Shown here: positions 44,936-53,119 of the stretch, one piece after another | Numbering within the stretch: the stretch's first letter is position 1 | Layout of the letters: every line of letters starts with the position of its first letter | Origin: Faecalibacterium sp. I4-1-79 | GTDB taxonomy: Bacteria > Bacillota > Clostridia > Oscillospirales > Ruminococcaceae | Length of the DNA stretch: 64,000 nucleotides | Reading direction: 5' to 3' | Assembly: GCF_023347235.1 (NCBI RefSeq) | Contig: NZ_CP094467.1 | Location: 2,480,001 to 2,544,000 of the forward strand | Notes under the pieces: generated by a model | Databases searched by the model: none | What the model was told of the DNA's origin: nothing | The model's input: only the letters and a program-made list of their open reading frames with translations | Translations under genes and position numbers: made by a program

Positions 44936-45699
44936 TTTGTCCCCTCCTCTCCCAGCACTGCGCCAACGGCTTTATCCAGTGCAAACAGGAACAGCTTTTC
45001 AAAGCCTGCGCTCAGCAGAATGATGACAAAGGTCCACGCAAACAGTTCCCCGGTGGAAAGGGTGATCTTGGCGCGGTACAGCGCATCGCCGATGCTGCCG
45101 TTGGGCAGGCCGATGACCTCGGCCGCCACGCCGCTTTTCCAGCAGATGCCCAGCGCTACACTGCACCCCTGCCGGAAAGCCGGCAACACCGCCGGCAGCC
45201 AGACCGCACGCAGGCGGCGACCCGGCGGCAGACGGAACACTGCCGCCATTTCCAGCAGCTGCACGTCTGCCCCGGCAATGCCGGTGCGCACCGCGCCGTA
45301 CAGCACCGGCAACACCATCAAAAAGCTGATGAGCACCGAAAGGGCACTGCCCCGCACCCAGACCAGTGCCAGAATGATAAAGCTTGCCACCGGCGTGGCT
45401 TTGACCAGCTGCATCACCGGAGCCAGCAGTGCATCGGCGGCGCTCCACCGGGCAGCGCATACCGCCAGCACCACGCTGACCACTGCGCCCAGCACAAAGC
45501 CCAGCAAAATGCGCCCGGAGCTGAAGCCCACCCGCTGCCAGAAATCCGCCCTTGGCAGCAGTTGCACCAAAGTGCGCAGCGCCTGCACCGGCGATACCAA
45601 AAACACCTCCTGCCCGATGGCCATAGCTGCGGCCTGCCACACCGCCAGCCAGAACGCCACCGCCAGCAAACGGCGAAAAATCTGCTTGTTCTGCTTCAT
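44929..45699 (-). CDS. ABC transporter permease, SsuC/TauC-like
   Basis: 256 residues from ATG 45699 (GAAGAGGG upstream). Six helices, EAA-type loop LEMAAVFRLPPGRRLRAVWLPAVLPAF, and ALGICWKSGVAAEVIGLPNGSIGDALYRAK, which is characteristic of the sulfonate/taurine/HMP permease family. The substrate is undefined; a binding protein must be elsewhere. Confidence 0.85.
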   Translation of the reverse strand: MKQNKQIFRRLLAVAFWLAVWQAAAMAIGQEVFLVSPVQALRTLVQLLPRADFWQRVGFSSGRILLGFVLGAVVSVVLAVCAARWSAADALLAPVMQLVKATPVASFIILALVWVRGSALSVLISFLMVLPVLYGAVRTGIAGADVQLLEMAAVFRLPPGRRLRAVWLPAVLPAFRQGCSVALGICWKSGVAAEVIGLPNGSIGDALYRAKITLSTGELFAWTFVIILLSAGFEKLFLFALDKAVGAVLGEEGTKC

Positions 45700-45828
45700 A
45701 AACTGCCCTCTTCCCCTGCCTATTATAAGGTATAGTATACCATACCGTCCCGCAAAGGGGAATGACCTGTGCACCACCCGCGGCGGGTCGGCTTTCAATG
45801 TATATACTTTTATTCAACCGTCGTATGC

Positions 45829-45861
45829 TTGACATGAATTTACATCCAGTGTAAACTGGAT
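45829..45861 (+). promoter_or_regulatory. brnQ promoter with overlapping dyads
   Basis: TTGACA at 45829-45834, 17 bp, TAAACT at 45852-45857. Two overlapping inverted repeats cover spacer and -10: TTTACA/TGTAAA (45839-45855) and ATCCAG/CTGGAT (45844-45861), likely a regulator site. A GGTATAGTATACC palindrome also lies upstream at about 45730. Confidence 0.65.
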
Positions 45862-45911
45862 ACAGTATGCGGTGCATCTTTGCACCGGCGCAGGAAAGAG
45901 GGGGGACGGTA

Positions 45912-47192
45912 TTGACGCAAGCGCTCAAGGGCCGCAAGCTGTTGCTTGTCGGTTTTACGTTGTTTTCCATGTTTTTCGGGGCGGGTAACCTGATCTTCCC
46001 GCCCGATCTTGGCGCAAAGGCAGGGACAAACTTCTGGCCCGCCTTTCTGGGGCTTGCTATCAGTGCCGTGGGTCTGCCCGTGGCAGGGGTCATCGCGGTG
46101 GCACGGGCTGACGGTCTGGACAAGTTGGCCGGGCGGGTGCACCCGGTATTCGCACAGGTGTTCATGATCTTGATCTACCTGTCCATCGGGCCGTGTCTGG
46201 CTATTCCGCGCACCGCAAGTACCTCCTTTGCCATGCTTACCCCGCTGCTGGGCAGCAGCGCCGGGTTGCAGCTGGGGTATTCCGTGCTGTTCTTCAGCGC
46301 GGCCTTTCTGGTAGCGCTGCACCCGGACAGGCTCACCCGCTGGCTGGGCAGGCTGCTCTGCCCCTGCCTGCTGGTTCTGATTCTGATCCTGTTCGGTGGC
46401 TGTCTGCTGCACCCGCTGGCGGCGCAGTACGCTGCGCCCACCGAGGCGTATCGTTCCGCTGTTGTGTTACAGGGCGTATTGTACGGCTACCAGACCATGG
46501 ACGCTCTTGCGGCGCTGAACTTTGGCGCGGTCATCGCTATGAACATCCGGGCGCAAGGCGTTGCCCGGGAGCAGGACGTGCAGCGCAGTGCCATCCGTGC
46601 AGGGCTTGTGGCGGGCGGGTTGCTGCTGGTGGTCTACACCATGCTGGGGCACGCCGGAGCGCTGACCGGTGCTGCCGTGCCCGGCCTTGCCACCGGTGCC
46701 GAGGTGCTGACCGTGCTGGCCGAGCGGCTGTTCGGTAAGGCGGGGTTGGTGCTCCTTGCTGCCATCTTTATGCTGGCCTGCTTCAACACCTGTGTAGGGC
46801 TGATCGCCTGTGTGGGAGAGTATTTCCACACCCTGCTGCCCCGCATCCCCTACCCCGCCCTTGCCGCCTTTTTTGCCGCTGCCAGTATGCTGATCGCCAA
46901 TTTAGGGCTGGCAGAGATTCTGCGCCTGTCCATCCCGGTGCTCAACGCGCTGTACCCGGTGGCCATTGTGCTGATCGTACTTTCCTTCGTGCCCGAGCTG
47001 GAGCAGCGCCGCCGGGTCTACCCGCTGTGTATCGGCTGTACCGCCGTGCAGAGCATTGCCGCTGCGCTGCCGCTTAGCGCACTTTCTGCTCTTGCCAACG
47101 CTCTGCCGCTGGCAGCACTGGGTTTTAGCTGGGTGCTCCCGGCGGTTGCCGGGCTGCTGGCAGGCATCCTTTTGAGCTGTACAGAAAAATAA
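45912..47192 (+). CDS. brnQ: branched-chain amino acid:cation symporter BrnQ
   Basis: 426 residues, 12 helices. N-terminus KGRKLLLVGFTLFSMFFGAGNLIFPP with the conserved FGAGNLIFP, then GLPVAGVIAVA, GPCLAIPRTASTSFAM, GYQTMDALAALNFGAVIAMNI, LACFNTCVGLIACVGEYF. LIVCS family Na+- or H+-coupled importer of Leu/Ile/Val. A TTG start at 45912 is favoured by AGAGGGGGG 6-10 bp upstream. Def follows by 14 bp. Confidence 0.93.
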   Translation: MTQALKGRKLLLVGFTLFSMFFGAGNLIFPPDLGAKAGTNFWPAFLGLAISAVGLPVAGVIAVARADGLDKLAGRVHPVFAQVFMILIYLSIGPCLAIPRTASTSFAMLTPLLGSSAGLQLGYSVLFFSAAFLVALHPDRLTRWLGRLLCPCLLVLILILFGGCLLHPLAAQYAAPTEAYRSAVVLQGVLYGYQTMDALAALNFGAVIAMNIRAQGVAREQDVQRSAIRAGLVAGGLLLVVYTMLGHAGALTGAAVPGLATGAEVLTVLAERLFGKAGLVLLAAIFMLACFNTCVGLIACVGEYFHTLLPRIPYPALAAFFAAASMLIANLGLAEILRLSIPVLNALYPVAIVLIVLSFVPELEQRRRVYPLCIGCTAVQSIAAALPLSALSALANALPLAALGFSWVLPAVAGLLAGILLSCTEK

Positions 47193-47205
47193 AGGAGATT
47201 TTACT

Positions 47206-47616
47206 ATGATCCAGCCTATCATGCACGACCCGTTGTTTCTGGCGCAGAAGTCTGCCCCTGCTACCCCGGAGGATGCGCCCGTTGCACGGGACTTACTGGA
47301 CACCCTGACCGCCCACGCCGACGGCTGTGTGGGCATGGCAGCCAACATGATCGGTGTGCTCAAGCGCATCATCGCGGTGGAGGCCGAGGACGGGTATCTG
47401 GTACTGTTCAACCCGGTCATCCTGAAAAAGTCCGGCCTGTACGAGGCCGAGGAGGGCTGTCTTTCGCTGGAAGGCGTGCGGAAAACAAAGCGCTACCAGA
47501 GCATCAAGGTGCAGTACCAGACCATGGACGGCAAGCCGCGCATCAAGACCTTTACCGGCTGGACGGCGCAGATCATCCAACACGAGATCGACCATTGCGA
47601 TGGGATCTTGATCTGA
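47206..47616 (+). CDS. def: peptide deformylase with variant motif 1
   Basis: 136 residues. Motif 2 EEGCLSLEG (metal Cys) and motif 3 QHEIDHCDGILI (HExxH) are intact. Motif 1, normally GxGLAAxQ, reads CVGMAANMIG, so the conserved Gln is Met. Such short PDF forms occur in clostridia. It should remove formyl from nascent Met, if still active. The ATG follows AAAGGAG; it is close behind brnQ. Confidence 0.85.
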   Translation: MIQPIMHDPLFLAQKSAPATPEDAPVARDLLDTLTAHADGCVGMAANMIGVLKRIIAVEAEDGYLVLFNPVILKKSGLYEAEEGCLSLEGVRKTKRYQSIKVQYQTMDGKPRIKTFTGWTAQIIQHEIDHCDGILI

Positions 47617-47642
47617 ATCCCATCGCACACTCCCCCGCGTGG

Positions 47643-47765
47643 GACGATTTTGAATGCGCTCCGCGTTCGCTCTGCGCATAAATAGCGGAAAGAATATTTT
47701 TATAGTTGTAACTCTGGAAAATCTGCGGCTTTTCCAGAGTTACTTTTTCACGAAAGGGGCGCAAA
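47643..47765 (+). repeat. dispersed pseudoknot/variable-hairpin element, copy B
   Basis: GACGATTTTGA, then ATGCGC/GCGCAT stem with loop TCCGCGTTCGCTCT, GCGGA able to pair with loop TCCGC, an AT-rich stretch, a central 14-bp hairpin TAACTCTGGAAAA../..TTTTCCAGAGTTA, then CTTTTTCACGAAAGGGGCG. Faces copy C about 40 bp away. Confidence 0.78.
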
Positions 47766-47801
47766 GATATTGCAACTGCCTCTCCCGGTTACGGCTCTTC
47801 C

Positions 47802-47910
47802 TGTGAAAAGGGGATTCAGAAACGCCCGCAGACGTTTCTGAATCCCGAATATAAAATAATTTTTCCGCTGAAAATGGCTAGAGCGCAGCGGAAGCCATTC
47901 CAAATCGTTT
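47802..47910 (-). repeat. dispersed pseudoknot/variable-hairpin element, copy C
   Basis: Reverse orientation: AACGATTTGGA, ATGGCT/AGCCAT stem, loop TTCCGCTGCGCTCT whose TTCCGCTG matches downstream CAGCGGAA (8 bp), central hairpin GATTCAGAAACG../..CGTTTCTGAATC, then CCCCTTTTCACAGG. Stems covary with those of copies B and D. Confidence 0.78.
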
Positions 47911-47930
47911 TTGCTCACCAACTATAACGC

Positions 47931-47966
47931 ACAAAGCCCCCGAGGGTGTGACCCCCGGGGGCTTTG
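47931..47966. terminator. hairpin terminator between the repeat pair and the cellobiose operon
   Basis: AAAGCCCCCGAGGG and CCCCCGGGGGCTTT form a strong stem. Beyond it, 47967-48119 shows a CCGCCGCAGGCGGCGG palindrome inside AAAATTGC/GCAATTTT arms (48082-48120) that likely ends the operon on the minus strand. Confidence 0.65.
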
Positions 47967-48119
47967 CTATGCTGTAACAGAGAAATGAAGGTGTTATTGT
48001 TCGCTTAAAACCTCTTGCGGTGCCCTGCATCCGCTTCGACCCTTGGGCGGGTCTCGCGTCTTGCAGACCGCTGCGCCAAAAATTGCTCCCTGTTTCCGCC
48101 GCAGGCGGCGGTCGCAATT

Positions 48120-48986
48120 TTAGCCTTTAACGCCACCAAGAGCAACGCCGCGGACGATAAACTTGGACAGCAGCAGGTAGACGACGATGACCGGCAGAAT
48201 GGCGATGGCCACCATCATGTACACCTTGCCCATATCGAACTTCAGGAAGTCCGCGCTGCGCAGCTGAGCGATCAGGATCGGCAGGGTCTTTTTGTCGGCG
48301 GTATCCAGCACCAGAGCCGGGATGAAGTAGTTGTTCCAGCTTGCCACGAAGGAGAAGATGGCCTGCACAGCCAGAGCCGGCTTCATGATGGGCAGCACGA
48401 TTTTATTAAAGGTATAGAACTCGCCTGCACCGTCAATGCGGGCGGCCTCCACGATCTCCATGGGAAGGGAGGCGTCCAGATACTGCTTCATGAAGAAGAA
48501 CACGGTAGGTGCTGCAATGCTGGGAACGATCAGCGGGATGAAGCTGTTTTTCAAGCCCATCTTGGAGATCAACTGCAGAAAGCCCAGTGCGGACACCTGT
48601 GTGGGCATGGTCATGATGAGCAGGATCAGGGCAAAAGCGGCCTTTTTGAATTTGAAGTTATAGGCGTAGATGCCGTAGGCCGTCAGTGCCGAGAAGTAGA
48701 CGCTGAGCGCTGCCGAGCAGGCAGACACCAGCAGGCTGTTGCGGATGCCGCTTACCACAGGGATGTTGGCGTCCGTAAGCACGTTGCGGAAGTTTGTGAT
48801 GATGGACTTGCCCGGCATCAGCGAGAAGCCCTTCTGGATCTCGAAGTGGGTGCGGGTGGAGTTGATGATCAGCACATAGAAGAAGAACAGGCACAGAAAG
48901 CTGATCAGCACCAGCACCAGATAGCACCACGCACGGCGGGCGGTCAAGATCGCCTTTTCGGACTGGTTTTTAGGCGTATGTGCCAT
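48120..48986 (-). CDS. carbohydrate ABC transporter permease (MalG type)
   Basis: 288 residues, six helices. The EAA loop EIVEAARIDGAGEFYTFNKIVLPIMKPAL and the C-terminal FIVRGVALGGVKG are typical of CUT1 family MalG-like permeases. It follows its partner permease by 2 bp. Substrate cellobiose or other beta-glucosides is inferred from the linked phosphorylase. Confidence 0.92.
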   Translation of the reverse strand: MAHTPKNQSEKAILTARRAWCYLVLVLISFLCLFFFYVLIINSTRTHFEIQKGFSLMPGKSIITNFRNVLTDANIPVVSGIRNSLLVSACSAALSVYFSALTAYGIYAYNFKFKKAAFALILLIMTMPTQVSALGFLQLISKMGLKNSFIPLIVPSIAAPTVFFFMKQYLDASLPMEIVEAARIDGAGEFYTFNKIVLPIMKPALAVQAIFSFVASWNNYFIPALVLDTADKKTLPILIAQLRSADFLKFDMGKVYMMVAIAILPVIVVYLLLSKFIVRGVALGGVKG

Positions 48987-48988
48987 AC

Positions 48989-49966
48989 TTATTTCCCTCC
49001 TTTGGCAGCAGCCTTTTTGGCTGCTTTCAGTTCCTTGCGCTGGGCCTTGGTCAGGCCGTCATCTTCCTTGGTCAGCGAGAAGTACACGACGACGCACAGC
49101 ACTGCACACACAAGGAACAGCACCACAGATACTGCACCGGCCATGCCGTAGTTCTTGCTGAACAGGTGGTTATTCAGGTACATGATCATAGTGGTGGAGG
49201 TACGGTCGGGGCCGCCCTTGCCGTTGGTCAAGATCTGCGGCACATCGAACATCTGCAGGCCGCCGATCATGGAGGTGATCATCACATAGACCAGAATGGG
49301 GCGGATCAGGGGCAGGGTGATCTTCCAGAACATCTGGTTCGGGGTGCAGCCGTCCAGCTCCGCAGCCTCGTACAGGGTGGGATCCACGCCCATAATGGCT
49401 GCCATCAGCATGATGGTGGTGTTGCCGAACCACATCAGGAAGTTCATCAGACCCACCAGACCACGGTTGCCCCACACGGTATTCAAAAAGCTGATGGGGG
49501 TCTTGATCCAGCCCATGCTCAGCAGCACTGCGTTCACCGGGCCGTTATCCGAGAACAGGGCGAAGAACAGCATGGCGAAAGCCGAGGCCATGATCAGGTT
49601 GGGCATGTAGATGACCGTCTTGAAGAAGGTCTGTCCCTTCAGCTTCAGCCGCAGGTCGGTGAACCATGCCGCCAGCAGCAGCGAGACGATGATCTGCGGG
49701 ATAAAACCGATGATCCACAGGATCAGCGTGTTGCTGAAATACTTGGGCAGATCGGTCGCGAACAGGGTGATGTAGTTTTTCAGACCCACAAAGCTGGGTC
49801 CGATGATCTTCAGACCGCTGCGGTAATACTCAAAAAAGCTGTAATAGATGGTGGATGCCAGAGGGATCAGCTGGAATACCGCGAAGATGATAAAGAACGG
49901 TGCAATGAAGATATAGCCCCATTTCGCGTAGCTGATCGACCCTTTCTTCTTTGTTTTTTCTCCCAT
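48989..49966 (-). CDS. carbohydrate ABC transporter permease (MalF type)
   Basis: 325 residues from ATG 49966 with AGGAGGG upstream. Several helices, EAA loop LYEAAELDGCTPNQMFWKITLPLI, and an N-terminal basic head (GEKTKKKGSISYAKWGYIFIAP). CUT1 MalF-like. No ATPase gene is in the operon, so a shared MsmK-type ATPase elsewhere is expected. Confidence 0.92.
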   Translation of the reverse strand: MGEKTKKKGSISYAKWGYIFIAPFFIIFAVFQLIPLASTIYYSFFEYYRSGLKIIGPSFVGLKNYITLFATDLPKYFSNTLILWIIGFIPQIIVSLLLAAWFTDLRLKLKGQTFFKTVIYMPNLIMASAFAMLFFALFSDNGPVNAVLLSMGWIKTPISFLNTVWGNRGLVGLMNFLMWFGNTTIMLMAAIMGVDPTLYEAAELDGCTPNQMFWKITLPLIRPILVYVMITSMIGGLQMFDVPQILTNGKGGPDRTSTTMIMYLNNHLFSKNYGMAGAVSVVLFLVCAVLCVVVYFSLTKEDDGLTKAQRKELKAAKKAAAKGGK

Positions 49967-50063
49967 GAGATCTCCCTCCTGCCGGGTCACAGCAAAACCA
50001 AAGGGGCGGGCGAGATACGCCGCCCGCCCCTTTGCTTCAATTTTCAGTTCGGAGTAAAACCGC

Positions 50064-51506
50064 TTATGCGGGCCATACCACGTCGGTCAGCTCGGGGTAC
50101 TTCTCCTTGATGGCGGTCTCGAAGTTTGCCTTGGCGGCATCCTCCTCCACGTTGCCGGTGAAGTAATCCTTGAAAGCGTTCTGGAAGCTCTCGTTCAGGC
50201 CCTGATCGTACGGGCCGGCGTTGGACATATCGATCTTGGTTGCAGCCTCTGCAAACAGAGCGATGTGGTTCTGGCCGCCGAGGAAGTCGGACTTGTAATC
50301 GCTGCTGGCGATCTCGTTCATGGCCTTCTCGTTGTTGGTGTAATCCTGCGTATCCATGGTGATCTGCTTCATGATGGCTTCATCGCAGGTCAGCTTCAGC
50401 ATAACGTCCTTGATGGTCTCAAGGTTGTCGCTGCCGGCTGCGCCGCAGATCCAGGTGCCGCCCCAGTAGTAGGGCTGAGGGCCTTCGCACACAGCGTAGT
50501 CGCCGTAGATGCCGTTGCCAACCTCTTCCTTGCCGCCCTCAGCGGTAGGAGTTGCCAGAGAGTTGCCCAGCAGGGTGAAGTTGATGCCCCAAGTGGAGTA
50601 GAAGAAGCCGAACACCTTACCGGTGGGGCCCTGATCGGAAGCCCACTGGCTGTCCCACAGGCTGGACTTGTTGTTGTAGCCCTTGTCGGTGTACTCCTTG
50701 GTCTGATCCACCCACTTCATTAGGTTCTCGTCCACGGTAACGGTGGTACCGGTGACCCAGGGTGCGGAGACGTTGTTGGAGAAGGTGCGGTAAGCATCAT
50801 CGAAGCCGGACAGCATCTTGTAGCCCTTGGCAGCAGCCTTGGCAGCTACATCGTTGAACTTATCCCAGTCGGACAGGTAGGTCTGCACTTCAGCGGGGTC
50901 ATCGGTGCCCAGCACTTCCTTGGCAATGCTGCGGCGGTATGCGAACAGACCCGGGGTAGCCTGCCAAGTGGTGCCGCGCTGGCTGCCGTCCACAGAAACG
51001 ATGTCCTTGGTGTACTGGTACTGGCCGGCCAGATCGGAATCGGTCAGGCCGATATCCTTCTTGACATCCAGAACGTAGTCGGAATCCACATACTTCAGAG
51101 CGTAGTCAGCCTCGATCAGGAAAATGTCGATCTTGTCGTCATCGGCAGCGGAGTCCTGATTCAGCAGAGCCTCGTCCAGCTTGTTCTGATAGTTGTTGTT
51201 CTCGTTGGCGTTGATGGTCCACTTCACGGTGGTGCCGTCCTTCAAGGTGGTGGTGGACTTGTCGGCTGCGATCTCCTTGACCTCGGGATAGTAGTCGTTG
51301 AAGCGGCTCTGGAACTCATCATTCCAGCACCAGATGTTCAGCACCTTGCCCTCGGCAGCAGCCGGAGCAGAAGCAGCAGCGGAGGATGCGGGAGCCGCAG
51401 AGGAAGCAGCAGTGCTGCTGGAGCTGCCGCCGCAGGCTGCCAGAGCAGCACCAACAGTCACGACACCGGAAGCGAGCAGGAAATTACGACGAGAGATCTT
51501 TTTCAT
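50064..51506 (-). CDS. carbohydrate ABC transporter substrate-binding lipoprotein
   Basis: 480 residues. Signal KKISRRNFLLASGV ends in the lipobox LAAC, a twin-arginine-type lipoprotein signal, then a Ser/Ala linker. Family 1 binding protein: VLNIWCWNDEFQSRFNDYYPEV, FLIEADYALKYVDSDYVLD. Probably binds cellobiose or longer beta-glucans given LacI and cellobiose phosphorylase next to it. Separated from lacI by a leaky terminator. Confidence 0.9.
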   Translation of the reverse strand: MKKISRRNFLLASGVVTVGAALAACGGSSSSTAASSAAPASSAAASAPAAAEGKVLNIWCWNDEFQSRFNDYYPEVKEIAADKSTTTLKDGTTVKWTINANENNNYQNKLDEALLNQDSAADDDKIDIFLIEADYALKYVDSDYVLDVKKDIGLTDSDLAGQYQYTKDIVSVDGSQRGTTWQATPGLFAYRRSIAKEVLGTDDPAEVQTYLSDWDKFNDVAAKAAAKGYKMLSGFDDAYRTFSNNVSAPWVTGTTVTVDENLMKWVDQTKEYTDKGYNNKSSLWDSQWASDQGPTGKVFGFFYSTWGINFTLLGNSLATPTAEGGKEEVGNGIYGDYAVCEGPQPYYWGGTWICGAAGSDNLETIKDVMLKLTCDEAIMKQITMDTQDYTNNEKAMNEIASSDYKSDFLGGQNHIALFAEAATKIDMSNAGPYDQGLNESFQNAFKDYFTGNVEEDAAKANFETAIKEKYPELTDVVWPA

Positions 51507-51556
51507 AAGGGTAAACCTCCTTCATGGTTTTCCAATTAAAAAAATTCATTCTCAAA

Positions 51557-51574
51557 AACTCCGCGCCGGGAGTT
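51557..51574 (-). terminator. leaky terminator between lacI and the binding protein gene
   Basis: On the minus strand AACTCC, GGCGCG-like loop, GGAGTT, then TTTT. It sits 10-30 bp past the lacI stop. Confidence 0.6.
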
Positions 51575-51585
51575 GTGGGCCTTTG

Positions 51586-52593
51586 TTAAAGGATGCGGAC
51601 GGAGCCGCCGTCCAGCAGTTTGCCGGACACCCGGATCTGCTCCGGCAGGGTCACACGCGGATGCTCGATCAGCTCGATCAGCTTATCCGCTGCCAGCCTG
51701 CCAAGGGATTTTGTGTTCTGCTGGTAGGTCACCAGCGGGGGTTTGACCACCCGGGAGAGATAGATGCCATCGTATCCCATCACCGAGATGTCCTCCGGGA
51801 TGCTCAACCCCGCTTCGGTCAGGGCGTTGTAGCCGCCCAGTGCGGAAAAGTCATCCGGGAAGATGATGCAGGTGGGCCGCTGCGGCAGTGCCAGCAGCGC
51901 CCGGGTCTCCTCTGCGCAGCGATCCACATCGTGGTACACACCGCAGCGGACGTACTCCTCCGGCACCTTCAACCCCAGCTCCTCGCAGGCTTGATAGAAG
52001 CCTGCCAAGCGGTTCTCGGTAACGGCGGTCTTTTCGCCGTGGATGAAGGCGATGCGCCGGTGTCCGCAGGCCCATGCCTGCTGTACCAGAGCCTTTGTTC
52101 CCACCACGTTGTCTGAAAGGATCGCCATCCGGTTGTTGAACACATGGTCGATGGTCACCACCGGCACATCGCCGTTGACCAGCTCCACCACCTGTGGATC
52201 ATAAAAGTTCACACAGGCGATCACCACGCCGTCCACACCCCGGTAGTGGCAATGTTCCAGATAGCTCATGGACTTGCCGCTGATGTTGTGGTTGATGAAG
52301 GTGATATCATAGCCGCGCTTTTCCGCTTCTACCTTGAAGCTGTCCAGCACTGCGGAGAAGTACTCGTGGGTCAGGCCGCTCTGCTTTTCATCTACAAACA
52401 GAACGCCAAGGTTGTAAGTACGGTTGGTTTTCAGTGCCCGGGCCGCTGCGTTGGGCAGGTACCCCATGCGGCGGGCCGCTGCACGGATGCGCTCCCGCGT
52501 GGCCGGTGCGATGTCCGGCTGGTTGTTCAGCGCCTTACTGACAGTTGCGACGGATACGCCGCACTCTTTTGCCAGATCCTTCAGGGACGGCAT
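51586..52593 (-). CDS. LacI family transcriptional regulator
   Basis: 335 residues from ATG 52593 behind AAGGAGG. N-terminal HTH SLKDLAKECGVSVATVSKALNN with hinge YLPNAAARALKTNRTYNLG, then a periplasmic-binding-protein-like sensor (GVVIACVNFYDPQVVELV, PTCIIFPDDFSALGGYNAL, GYDGIYLSRVVKPPLVTY). First gene of the cellobiose transport unit and divergent from cellobiose phosphorylase; operators at both promoters suggest it controls both units and itself. Confidence 0.95.
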   Translation of the reverse strand: MPSLKDLAKECGVSVATVSKALNNQPDIAPATRERIRAAARRMGYLPNAAARALKTNRTYNLGVLFVDEKQSGLTHEYFSAVLDSFKVEAEKRGYDITFINHNISGKSMSYLEHCHYRGVDGVVIACVNFYDPQVVELVNGDVPVVTIDHVFNNRMAILSDNVVGTKALVQQAWACGHRRIAFIHGEKTAVTENRLAGFYQACEELGLKVPEEYVRCGVYHDVDRCAEETRALLALPQRPTCIIFPDDFSALGGYNALTEAGLSIPEDISVMGYDGIYLSRVVKPPLVTYQQNTKSLGRLAADKLIELIEHPRVTLPEQIRVSGKLLDGGSVRIL

Positions 52594-52643
52594 CTTATAG
52601 CCTCCTTCCAAGGAAAGGAGCTGCGGAATGTTTCTCGCGAGTT

Positions 52644-52663
52644 CCTTAATCGTTTTCGCAATC
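52644..52663. promoter_or_regulatory. LacI-type operator at the lacI promoter
   Basis: CCTTAATCGTTTTCGCAATC, with core AANCGNTT on the opposite strand. It directly follows the lacI -10 (TATATT 52671-52666, -35 TTGATT 52694-52689, 17-bp spacer). An identical 20-mer lies at 53055-53074. Confidence 0.8.
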
Positions 52664-52994
52664 TCAATATAGCGCATTCTGTACCAAAAATCAAGCGAAA
52701 ATGCAAAAGTTTTAGCTCAGATGCATCACTTTTGGCATTTCGTTTCAATTTGACCTGTAAAAATTGTGCATCTCGATTCACTTTCGTTACATTTCGATTA
52801 AAACGGAAAAATTTTCGTTGCAGTTTCGTTATGGTTTTCGGTGTCAGAGGCTGTATGTATATATTACTTTTAAAATGGGTTTCAGGTCTTTCGTTCCGCG
52901 TTTCGCCGGTATGCGCAGCGCAGAATGCCGCCGAAAACCGCCGGGGCTGCGCAGATTATTTTTAAATTTCCGTTGAGATTTTTGCAAAAAGCTC

Positions 52995-53023
52995 TTGCAT
53001 TTTTGGGTGGGATAGGGTATGCT
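52995..53023 (+). promoter_or_regulatory. promoter of the cellobiose phosphorylase gene
   Basis: TTGCAT at 52995-53000, 17 bp, TATGCT at 53018-53023, with the operator 53055-53074 downstream. The 52700-52990 stretch is AT-rich and holds further CGATT/CGTT motifs but no gene. Confidence 0.65.
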
Positions 53024-53054
53024 TAGCGTGATGAGATTGCTTCTTTCGCAGCGC

Positions 53055-53074
53055 CTTAATCGTTTTCGCAATCG
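53055..53074. promoter_or_regulatory. LacI-type operator at the cellobiose phosphorylase promoter
   Basis: Exact copy of the 20-mer at 52644-52663. It lies about 30 bp downstream of the -10, where bound repressor would block transcription. Confidence 0.8.
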
Positions 53075-53119
53075 ACACACTGCCCACCTGACAAGGCGCA
53101 GTTTTAAGGAGGAAGCATT

